Virus record (IMG/VR): IMGVR_UViG_3300008448_000412
Span: 1 to 30,387 of that record
From: a virus
DNA: 30,387 nucleotides
Direction: 5' to 3' (one strand)
The notes below the pieces were generated by a model. It searched no databases. It saw nothing but the letters and a program-made list of their open reading frames with translations, and had not been told where the DNA came from. Position numbers and translations under genes: made by a program. This document shows, one piece after another, positions 1 through 5,985 of the stretch. Position 1 is the stretch's first letter. Every line of letters starts with the position of its first letter.

Positions 1-45
1 TTCGTCAACAACTTTGACTTCTACGCCTGGTGAAGTTAATGCCAT
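1..45 (-). CDS. Tail sheath protein gp18-like, N-terminal end only (partial)
   Basis: Only the first 15 codons lie in the window, reading MALTSPGVEVKVVDE; the gene continues beyond the left edge on the minus strand. This start closely resembles the N-terminus of T4-like gp18 sheath subunits (M-A-L-x-S-P-G-V-E-V-K), the subunits that polymerise around the tail tube and contract during infection. An AGGAG ribosome binding site lies about 9 nt upstream of the ATG, and a late-type octamer CTAAATAA lies further upstream at 78-85. A major virion protein under a late promoter is what the T4 model predicts. The identification rests on a short but distinctive peptide, so it is good but not certain. 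Confidence 0.8.
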   Translation of the reverse strand, partial: MALTSPGVEVKVVDE

Positions 46-77
46 ATTAAACTCTCCTATGGGGTTTCATTATACTT

Positions 78-86
78 TTATTTAGC
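78..86 (-). promoter_or_regulatory. T4-like late promoter for the gp18-like gene
   Basis: On the minus strand this reads GCTAAATAA, close to the T4 late consensus TATAAATA. With T4 spacing the transcript would start near position 72, giving a leader of about 26 nt that contains the AGGAG site before the sheath gene. The same GCTAAATA core recurs on the minus strand at 29838-29845. Inferred by motif and position only. Confidence 0.5.
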
Positions 87-141
87 GGTTTTTTCTAAAA
101 TGGACCCGTAATACACCTATGAAAAGGGGTTAAAAAGGTGA

Positions 142-151
142 GCATAAATAC
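142..151 (+). promoter_or_regulatory. Late-type promoter immediately before the HNH-like gene
   Basis: GCATAAATAC on the plus strand, one base away from the T4 late octamer TATAAATA. The octamer ends only 4 nt before the ATG at 155, so with T4 spacing the predicted transcript start falls at or inside the start codon. Either the mRNA is leaderless or the motif is coincidental. The same arrangement is seen before the gene at 2344. Confidence 0.4.
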
Positions 152-154
152 AGT

Positions 155-493
155 ATGCCCAGACCATTATGCATTTGCGGTTTTAGACCCGCCGCTATTA
201 ACTACCATAAAAATGGTAAAACATACTATCGCAAAAAATGCGAAGTATGTCTTATTGGCGGAGTAAGTAAGGGTATCCCTAAATGGTATAGAGATGGATT
301 TAGGTTAAGTAACTCTTGTGATAAGTGTGGCTTTAAAAGCAAACACAGAGAGCAGTTTAACGTCTTTCACATGGACGGAAACTTAAACAATACTAAACTT
401 ACTAATCTTAAGTGTATATGTGCCAATTGTCAACGCACACTAGCTAAAGAAGGATTTAACTGGCGACGAGCTGATCTTCAACCAGATTTCTAA
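155..493 (+). CDS. Small zinc-finger / HNH-nuclease-like phage protein
   Basis: A 112-residue protein with Cys pairs typical of zinc binding: C6/C8, C29-x-x-C32, C55-x-x-C58 and C89-x-x-C92. Around residues 71-92 it carries F-H-M-D-G-N-L-N-N, then N-L-K-C-I-C-A-N-C, matching the HNH endonuclease pattern (His, then Asn, between two Cys pairs). The last His of the classical motif, normally just after the second CxxC, is Gln93. The protein may therefore be a weakened or inactive nuclease, or a DNA/RNA-binding zinc protein. From memory, proteins of this shape, ending near 'PDF', are common in marine T4-like phages; I could not search for them. There is no good ribosome binding site close to the ATG, and a late-type octamer sits right before it. 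Its last 38 nt overlap the 3' end of the convergent dNMP kinase gene. Confidence 0.75.
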   Translation: MPRPLCICGFRPAAINYHKNGKTYYRKKCEVCLIGGVSKGIPKWYRDGFRLSNSCDKCGFKSKHREQFNVFHMDGNLNNTKLTNLKCICANCQRTLAKEGFNWRRADLQPDF

Positions 494-1103
494 TCTGCGA
501 GAATAAATCATCAATACTGCCGTTGTTATCAATTTCGCAGTCTATTCCTCGACCTATCCATGCTGTTTCGCTGGCATGAATTTTTAGTGCTTCCATACGT
601 GCTTTGCTGATAGCCCATGACATATTTGTTGGACCAGCATTTACATTAAGTGCATCTTGATACCACCCTGGGTCAGCACCTCGAACTACTCGCACTACTT
701 TGCCGCCTGCGTTATGAATGGCTTTAATTTCGTTAGGAAATCGCACATCTGAAATAACAATATTATCACTGGTCTTACGCATTTTGTTTTCTAAACTGGC
801 AATCCAAACGTCGTCGTGAAAACCTTGTCGGCAAACTTCTGTACCCCAGTATTGCAAAATCCATCGAGGAGTTAGGTTAGGCATATTGAGTCGTTCTGCC
901 CACCAAGGATCTACACGCTCACGCCACTCACGGGCTTCTTTGGTGCGGCCTTCTAACAGGGTTCTGTCCCATCCAAATACTGCGGCAACAGCATCTTTAA
1001 GTGTATTAGCAAATGAATCACGGCGGAATCCGTGAAAGTTAACAAGATAGTCTGCGGCAGTATCTTTGCCCGAACCGATAAATCCAACGAAGCCAATGAT
1101 CAT
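456..1103 (-). CDS. Deoxynucleoside monophosphate kinase, T4 gp1-like
   Basis: A 215-residue P-loop kinase. Residues 7-15 read GFIGSGKDT, a Walker A loop of the GxxGxGKDT type, as in T4 gp1. Further family-like blocks are LQYWGTEVCRQGFHDDVWI (about 85-103), ISDVRFPNEI (about 117-126), a GGKVVRVVRG strand, and HASETAW (about 176-182). The enzyme phosphorylates dNMPs to dNDPs in the host cytoplasm, supplying precursors for phage DNA synthesis. The start is fixed by an AGGAG site just before the ATG. It is the only metabolic gene on the minus strand here and has its own sigma70-like promoter (1126-1153), which suits early expression, while its neighbours carry late-type motifs. The 3' end overlaps the convergent HNH-like gene by 38 nt. 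Confidence 0.88.
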   Translation of the reverse strand: MIIGFVGFIGSGKDTAADYLVNFHGFRRDSFANTLKDAVAAVFGWDRTLLEGRTKEAREWRERVDPWWAERLNMPNLTPRWILQYWGTEVCRQGFHDDVWIASLENKMRKTSDNIVISDVRFPNEIKAIHNAGGKVVRVVRGADPGWYQDALNVNAGPTNMSWAISKARMEALKIHASETAWIGRGIDCEIDNNGSIDDLFSQIRNLVEDQLVAS

Positions 1104-1123
1104 AGTATCTCCTAGGTGATACT
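1104..1123 (-). promoter_or_regulatory. Inverted repeat around the dNMP kinase ribosome binding site
   Basis: AGTATC (1104-1109) and GATACT (1118-1123) form a perfect 6-bp inverted repeat separated by 8 nt. It ends directly at the kinase ATG, and the AGGAG ribosome binding site lies in the loop and the start-codon-proximal arm. The predicted transcript start of the promoter at 1126-1153 falls at about 1118-1120, inside the repeat. It could be an operator, or a small hairpin if transcription starts a few bases upstream. Function is inferred only. Confidence 0.4.
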
Positions 1124-1125
1124 AT

Positions 1126-1153
1126 ATTTTATACTATTTTATAACTTTGTCAA
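1126..1153 (-). promoter_or_regulatory. Sigma70-like promoter for the dNMP kinase
   Basis: On the minus strand a perfect -35 hexamer TTGACA (1148-1153) is followed after 16 nt by TAAAAT (1126-1131), a 5 of 6 match to TATAAT. It lies between the stop codon of the upstream gene (1158) and the kinase start (1103). A host-type promoter fits an early nucleotide-metabolism gene. The region is AT-rich, so alternative -10 registers exist. Confidence 0.6.
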
Positions 1154-1157
1154 GAAT

Positions 1158-1541
1158 TTATACGCCATATTTGTTGCGTTTTGGTTTAGCAACAGGGCTT
1201 GTTTTATTTGTAGTGTTTAATTCTTCGCTGTTCATGTTGCCGTCATTGACATCTTTATAATCGGCACCAGCGGCTTTGTACGCCATCTTGAGTATGTCTG
1301 CTTCTTCTTTGGTATAAGGAAATGCAGCTTTGCGTTTGCCAATCCAACTTTTAGCATCTATGTCAGGCATTGTTTTGCCATCGGTCGATGCCGCCGCCAT
1401 GCCTACACGAAATTGAACATAGTCACTGTTAGCTCTTTCTGCGTCTCCAAATGTGTGTACACCTCGAGTAGACTGATTTTGACGCTTGGTCATTTTAGCC
1501 TGTTTTACTTTTGCTTCGGTGATAATTTCTTGAACTTTCAT
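1158..1541 (-). CDS. Putative packaged internal head protein with capsid-targeting peptide
   Basis: A 127-residue protein of unknown function. Its N-terminus MKVQEIITEA closely resembles the T4 capsid-targeting sequence of internal proteins (MKTYQEFIAEA in IPIII, from memory). It contains I-T-E followed by Ala, matching the T4 prohead protease gp21 site ([L/I]-x-E, cut after Glu). If processed like T4 internal proteins, residues 1-9 would be removed in the prohead and residues 10-127 would be packaged and ejected with the DNA. The mature part starts with a Lys-rich stretch, has a central segment around DSxxxDGKTMPDIDAKSWIGKRKAAFPYTKEEADILKMAYK (paraphrased, residues about 38-90), and ends KRNKYGV. 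It follows the gp13-like gene after 1 nt, so the two are probably co-transcribed and late. No known domain is recognised. Confidence 0.7.
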   Translation of the reverse strand: MKVQEIITEAKVKQAKMTKRQNQSTRGVHTFGDAERANSDYVQFRVGMAAASTDGKTMPDIDAKSWIGKRKAAFPYTKEEADILKMAYKAAGADYKDVNDGNMNSEELNTTNKTSPVAKPKRNKYGV

Positions 1542-1542
1542 A

Positions 1543-2304
1543 TTAACCTATTACAAATGTATAACCAGTTCCGCCACTGATTAGAGTTTCTAGTTCTTTG
1601 TCTAATTTTTCTAATTCTTCTTTGCTGGCAGATTTAAGATCGGCACCATTTAACTGCGTTCCTCCTTGAGGTCCAGCAATAGTTCCAAATTTGCTACGTG
1701 CTTCTCCTAATATACCTTTACAAATAGCTAGAGTATAATCTTTAATCCACTGTCCTGCATAGATGTCATTAATAAGATTAAAATCTGGTCTGTAATTATA
1801 GCATCTTAACAGTAATGTTTCTTTTTCAGTAAACGGTCTTTGTAGAATACGTAATGTATGCGAATACGGAATCCACTGAAATTCAATGTAGCTACCAAAC
1901 ATACGTCCTACCATTTCTTGATATTGTGCAAAGAAATCATATGTAGCAATACCACCAAGTGTTGTTGCATTTAACAAATATGTATTAGTATAGGCTAAAT
2001 TAAATGGCTCAAAATTAGTACCTGTTCCTACGGATCTACTTCCTAGCGATCGTCTAAATACCGATCTTACTTCAACAATTTCGTCAGGAAGTTTGTAATC
2101 ATTAGTATCTCTTTCTAACTCAATAAACATGTAGCTTTCTTCAACCGCATTTGGGCTGCGCTGTCTAAATCTAGATAGCGTTTTATTAAGAGCTGCTTCG
2201 TAGTGTATAGGGTCAAGTTCAACGTCAATCATCCCGTCGCCTAGCATGGCGCGAACATAGTCGTAAACTTTCTGTTTTTCAGCTTGAACATTAATTTCTA
2301 ACAT
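1543..2304 (-). CDS. Neck / head completion protein, gp13-like
   Basis: A 253-residue protein whose layout matches T4-type gp13 neck proteins. It has an early 'LGDGMIDVELDPIHYEAAL' block (residues about 21-39; gp13 has LGAPxINVELTPDQIYDxI), then YKLPDEIVEVRSVFRR (about 75-90). Near the end are W-I-K-D-Y-T-L-A-I-C-K-x-x-L-G-x-x-R-S-K-F and L-N-G-A-D-L-K, blocks I recall from the same family. In T4, gp13 acts with gp14 on the portal after DNA packaging, forming the neck that accepts the tail. The start is supported by a GGGAG site 7 nt upstream of the ATG and a GATAAATA motif just before that. It is divergent from the gp14- and gp15-like genes rather than in line with them. Family assignment is by pattern memory, not alignment. 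Confidence 0.65.
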   Translation of the reverse strand: MLEINVQAEKQKVYDYVRAMLGDGMIDVELDPIHYEAALNKTLSRFRQRSPNAVEESYMFIELERDTNDYKLPDEIVEVRSVFRRSLGSRSVGTGTNFEPFNLAYTNTYLLNATTLGGIATYDFFAQYQEMVGRMFGSYIEFQWIPYSHTLRILQRPFTEKETLLLRCYNYRPDFNLINDIYAGQWIKDYTLAICKGILGEARSKFGTIAGPQGGTQLNGADLKSASKEELEKLDKELETLISGGTGYTFVIG

Positions 2305-2319
2305 TGGTGTCTCCCAGTA

Positions 2320-2327
2320 TATTTATC
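2320..2327 (-). promoter_or_regulatory. Late-type promoter for the gp13-like gene
   Basis: Reads GATAAATA on the minus strand, one base from the T4 late octamer TATAAATA. With T4 spacing, transcription would begin near 2314, giving a leader of about 10 nt that includes most of the GGGAG site. It lies back-to-back with a plus-strand copy at 2328-2337, making a compact divergent promoter. Confidence 0.5.
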
Positions 2328-2337
2328 GAATAAATAC
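2328..2337 (+). promoter_or_regulatory. Late-type promoter for the gp14/gp15/Nudix cluster
   Basis: Reads GAATAAATAC; its octamer AATAAATA differs from TATAAATA at one base. With T4 spacing, the transcript would start about 2 nt before the ATG at 2344. No ribosome binding site is visible ahead of that gene, so a leaderless message is implied. Confidence 0.5.
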
Positions 2338-2343
2338 TGTACT

Positions 2344-3969
2344 ATGCCACGTTTATCACTTTACCGTCCCGAAAAGGGCAACGACTACAAATTTATAGAT
2401 CGCCAAGCATCTGAGATGTTTCAGGTTGGCGGAACAGACGTTTACGTTCACAAATACATGGGTCCATCCCTAGTAGCTAACGGTACTGCTGATCAACCCA
2501 CTATTGATTCGTACAATGTTAAAAACATACAAGATCTACTGTTTTTAGAAAATCGAGATAGAAAGTATGATCCTAGCATTTATAGAATACGAGGCGTTTA
2601 TAACGTACAAGATCTTGACTTTAATTTAAGTCAGTTTGGTTTATTTCTCGATAACGACACATTGTACATGACCATACATATCAACGATTTTGTTAATACT
2701 GTTGGCCGCAAACCTATTAGCGGAGATGTATTAGAAATTCCGCATCTCAAAGATGAGTTTGCTCTTAACGATTTAGATGTAAGTCTACCTAGATACTATG
2801 TTATCAGTGATGTAGGCCGAGCTGCTGAAGGATTTAGTCCAACATGGTATCCTCATTTATACAGATTAAAATTAACTAAAATCAGTGACAGTCAACAGTA
2901 TAAAGAAATTTTTGATCAGAAGATTGTTGATCCAGTAACTGGTGAAGAAACTAATAATACGTTGCGTGAGTTGTTAAGTACTCAACAAAAAGTATTAGAC
3001 ATAAACGATCAATTAATTGCTCAAGCAGAAGCAGACGCTCCCAAGAGCGGTTACGAAACTCGACATCTGTACACATTAGCAGTTGATGCATCTGGTCACG
3101 CTGCACTAGAGTCAGTTGACGATACTAGTTTTCCTCCAGACTCGTCATCTACTAACATTGATGCTAGTAGAGTTTTAAAGAGACCAAAGCGCAGCGGCTA
3201 CCAAGGTTACCTAGTTGGTGACGGAGTTCCAGAGAACGGTGTTGACTTTGGGCACGGAATACAATTTCCCAATAATCCCTATGACGGTGATTTCTTCTTA
3301 AGAACTGATTTTTTACCTAACAGATTATTTCGATATGATGGGGCTCGATGGGTCAGAAGAGAAGACGATGTACGCATGACAATGACTAACACTGACACTA
3401 GAAGTACACTCAAAGGAACATTTATTAACAATAGTAATAAAGTTGGAGTTGGATTTATTGCCAGCGATGTTTATAGAGTTGAAGAATTTAAAGTTACAGC
3501 ATCTATAGCTACTGTAGGAACTGATCTTGTTCTTACTGTAAGTTACATGCCGCCAGGTAAGATTATTAAAACAGGGTATGTGTTTAATTTACCAAAAATT
3601 CCCACTGATGCAAATGTCTATAATAGTGTAGAAATTGAATCTATATTGTCAGGTTCGGGAGGCATTGGCACTTATAAATTGGTAAGTACAACGGGCATAA
3701 CCACTGTATCTAACAGACAAATTACACTTATAGGATTTAAACAACATCTCCTTACTCAAACTTATGTAGCAGGTATGTTTGCCAATGTTAATTTTGGTGA
3801 CAGTCTTGTTCCGTCAGTAACTGCTAGTTCAGGAACTGGCGGTAAAGTGTTGTTGACATTTAGTGAAGCAGCACCAACTGATTATGAAATAGAATGGCAG
3901 CTATATTCTGGTTCAACAAACGAAAGAGTGGCTATTAGCAAGGCTCTTAAACCAAAGGCTGATTTATAA
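2344..3969 (+). CDS. Virion neck protein, gp14-like with long C-terminal extension
   Basis: A 541-residue protein. Residues 1-30 are rich in charged and aromatic residues (RPEKGNDYKFIDRQ), followed by the GGTDVYVHKY motif, F-L-E-N-R-D-R-K-Y, and a block R-G-V-Y-N-V-Q-D-L-D-F-N-L-S-Q-F-G. This order of GTDV, a central 'sheet', then 'SGDVLEIPHL' and 'YYVISDVGRAAEG...PTWYPHLYRLKL' (about 137-190) is what I recall for T4-like gp14 neck proteins, which join the gp13-bound portal to the tail. T4 gp14 has about 256 residues; here an extra C-terminal half includes a small N-R-L-F-R-Y-D-G-A-R-W-V-R-R module (about 325-338) and beta-rich sequence. No ribosome binding site precedes the ATG. It overlaps the next gene by 1 nt (TAATG). 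A generic virion structural protein is the safe alternative name. Confidence 0.6.
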   Translation: MPRLSLYRPEKGNDYKFIDRQASEMFQVGGTDVYVHKYMGPSLVANGTADQPTIDSYNVKNIQDLLFLENRDRKYDPSIYRIRGVYNVQDLDFNLSQFGLFLDNDTLYMTIHINDFVNTVGRKPISGDVLEIPHLKDEFALNDLDVSLPRYYVISDVGRAAEGFSPTWYPHLYRLKLTKISDSQQYKEIFDQKIVDPVTGEETNNTLRELLSTQQKVLDINDQLIAQAEADAPKSGYETRHLYTLAVDASGHAALESVDDTSFPPDSSSTNIDASRVLKRPKRSGYQGYLVGDGVPENGVDFGHGIQFPNNPYDGDFFLRTDFLPNRLFRYDGARWVRREDDVRMTMTNTDTRSTLKGTFINNSNKVGVGFIASDVYRVEEFKVTASIATVGTDLVLTVSYMPPGKIIKTGYVFNLPKIPTDANVYNSVEIESILSGSGGIGTYKLVSTTGITTVSNRQITLIGFKQHLLTQTYVAGMFANVNFGDSLVPSVTASSGTGGKVLLTFSEAAPTDYEIEWQLYSGSTNERVAISKALKPKADL

Positions 3970-5555
3970 TGCAATATTTTTACGATGGTCAAATAAGAAG
4001 ATATCTTTTGCAAATCATGAGATTAGTGAGCAACTTCGTTATAAAATACGGGGATGGAACACTGGTACGTGTTCCGGTAGTATATGGTGATCCGGATAGA
4101 CAAGTGGCTAATATCATTAATCAGAATAGTGAAAATACTGTAGTAAGTGCCCCTAGGATATCAGTCTACATTACCGGATTAGAATTAGATAATAGTCGTC
4201 TAGGAGATCCTAGTTTTGTAGGTAAGGTACATGTAAGAGAACGCGAAGTAGATCAAGACGGAAACTATACCACTAATCAAGGTAACAGTTATACTATTGA
4301 ACGTCTTATGCCCACTCCTTATAAATTATCTGTAAAAGTTGATATTTGGTCTACTAGTAATGATCAAAAATTACAGATACTTGAGCAAATATTAATGCTG
4401 TTTAATCCTAGTTTAGAAATTCAAACTACAGATAATTATGTTGACTGGACTAGTTTAACTGTAGTTGACCTTACTCAAGTAAATTATAGTAGTAGAAGTA
4501 TACCAGTAGGTGCGGCAACAGAAATTGACATCGCTTCATTATCTTTAGAAACACCAATCTATATTAGTCCCCCAGCTAAAGTAAAACGTCTTGGTGTTGT
4601 TACTAATATTGTCACTAGTATTTTAGGCGGTATAACTGATAGAAATGATGCATTTGTTGACGGGTTTGGTAGTGATAGCAATATAGGATTAAATGGATCA
4701 TGGATCGCTACACCTTTATCAAATATAAATTCTACACCCGGCAATGATAATATTGAAGTTGATGGGAATCAAATAAGATTAGTAAATAATGGATCTTACA
4801 TATCTTGGTTACAGCTTTTAGAGCAATATCCTGATTTATATAAACCAGGATTGAGTAAAATTTATCTTAAACAACCGGACGGTACATACGTAATCGGTTA
4901 TTGTACAGTAAATCAACTTGACGATACTGTGTTACAGGTAAATTGGGATATTGACACATATCCATCAAACACTCCAATCGTGTCAAATTTTAGATCTAAC
5001 CTAGGCACCTTTGATGCTATAATTGATCCAAGAAGAACTAGACCATCTAATGTAGTGCCTGGTACTAGATATCTTATTTTAGAAAGCATTGGAGGTGGCA
5101 TTAGAGATACGTTCACTGCTGAAAATAGCGTATATACTATCAATACTGATGTATTGCATAAAAAAGTTTACGATCATAAAATATTTGTTGATGGCGTTGA
5201 AGTAGGCTCGGGTAGTAGCAGAGTACCTGATAATAAAGAAATTGGCAACTACTATATTACATTAGATAATCCAGCTGCCTCAGGTAGCATTATCAAATAC
5301 GAATTATATATGAATGAAGACGGTCCTGATGCTTGGAAAAATACTAACGGCAGTGATTTTATTGCAGAAGCTGACGACATAATTGAGTGGGACGGCAATA
5401 CTTGGAACGTAATATTTGATGCTCAAGAGAGCAATGATATTATCTTATATATGACCAACGAGTATAGTAATACACAGTATAAATGGAATGGTGTGTATTG
5501 GAGTAAGAGCTTTGAGGGCGAGTATCAAAGAGGAAACTGGAGTCTTGGAATCTAA
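3969..5555 (+). CDS. Tail completion / proximal sheath stabilisation protein, gp15-like
   Basis: A 528-residue protein. The N-terminal part resembles T4-type gp15: it opens with a YFYDGQIRRY stretch (gp15 has FYNxTxRKY), then L-V-R-V-P-V-V-Y-G-D-P-D-R-Q (about 32-45), S-A-P-R-I-S-V-Y-I-T-G-L (about 60-71), and Y-K-L-S-V-K-V-D-I-W-S, followed by L-Q-I-L-E-Q-I-L-M-L-F-N-P (about 138-150). In T4, gp15 caps the tail tube and sheath and contacts the neck. T4 gp15 has about 272 residues; residues about 215-528 here are an extension with repeated Trp/Asp-Gly motifs (WDGNTW, YKWNGVYW). The start overlaps the stop of the gp14-like gene, implying translational coupling, and the position next to gp14 fits the assembly order. 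Confidence 0.68.
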   Translation: MQYFYDGQIRRYLLQIMRLVSNFVIKYGDGTLVRVPVVYGDPDRQVANIINQNSENTVVSAPRISVYITGLELDNSRLGDPSFVGKVHVREREVDQDGNYTTNQGNSYTIERLMPTPYKLSVKVDIWSTSNDQKLQILEQILMLFNPSLEIQTTDNYVDWTSLTVVDLTQVNYSSRSIPVGAATEIDIASLSLETPIYISPPAKVKRLGVVTNIVTSILGGITDRNDAFVDGFGSDSNIGLNGSWIATPLSNINSTPGNDNIEVDGNQIRLVNNGSYISWLQLLEQYPDLYKPGLSKIYLKQPDGTYVIGYCTVNQLDDTVLQVNWDIDTYPSNTPIVSNFRSNLGTFDAIIDPRRTRPSNVVPGTRYLILESIGGGIRDTFTAENSVYTINTDVLHKKVYDHKIFVDGVEVGSGSSRVPDNKEIGNYYITLDNPAASGSIIKYELYMNEDGPDAWKNTNGSDFIAEADDIIEWDGNTWNVIFDAQESNDIILYMTNEYSNTQYKWNGVYWSKSFEGEYQRGNWSLGI

Positions 5556-5985
5556 AGAAAAAATTGTCTGTAGCGGTGCAATATTTTACTCAAAAAGCAC
5601 TAAAAAAATACTTTACTTACAGAAAGCCAACGGTAAACATCAAGGTGTATGGAGTATTGTTGGAGGAACTACAGAACTATCCGAAACTCCGTGGCAAGGA
5701 CTTCAACGAGAGATAGTTGAAGAAGTTGGATTTCTTCCTGAAATAATTAAAAGTTTACCTATTGAAACATTTATCAGCAACGATAAAGTTTTTAACTTTC
5801 ACACATACCTGTGCATAGTCAATGAAGAATTTATTCCAAAATTAAGTTTAGAGCACAGCGGATATGCCTGGACCGGACTTGAATCTCCACCTAAACCATT
5901 ACATCAAGGGTTGCGGAATAGTTTTAGTAACAAAACTATTCGCAACAAACTACAAACAATATTTGATGTAATTGACCTTATATAA
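5545..5985 (+). CDS. Nudix hydrolase
   Basis: A Nudix-family pyrophosphohydrolase of about 146 residues. It contains a complete Nudix box (G-x5-E-x7-R-E-U-x-E-E-x-G-U), seen as GGTTELSETPW followed by REIVEEVGF, which binds the metal and hydrolyses nucleoside diphosphates linked to another group. The substrate cannot be predicted. The fold begins at EKIVCSGAIFY. I place the start at the TTG (5545) because a GAGGA-like site lies about 10 nt before it and an in-frame ATG at 5488 would add 19 residues, MVCIGVRALRASIKEETGV, that lie inside gp15 and look like out-of-frame translation. The ATG start remains possible. The stop codon directly abuts the stop of the convergent giant fibre gene, with no bases between. 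Confidence 0.82.
   Translation: MESKEKIVCSGAIFYSKSTKKILYLQKANGKHQGVWSIVGGTTELSETPWQGLQREIVEEVGFLPEIIKSLPIETFISNDKVFNFHTYLCIVNEEFIPKLSLEHSGYAWTGLESPPKPLHQGLRNSFSNKTIRNKLQTIFDVIDLI

Noticed and set aside
4559-5143. Two short minus-strand open frames inside the gp15-like gene
   Set aside because: Fully contained antisense frames of 61 and 76 residues; no ribosome binding site or known motif.
5488-5544. Earlier ATG start for the Nudix gene
   Set aside because: The added 19 residues overlap the gp15-like coding region and show no ribosome binding site; kept only as an alternative.
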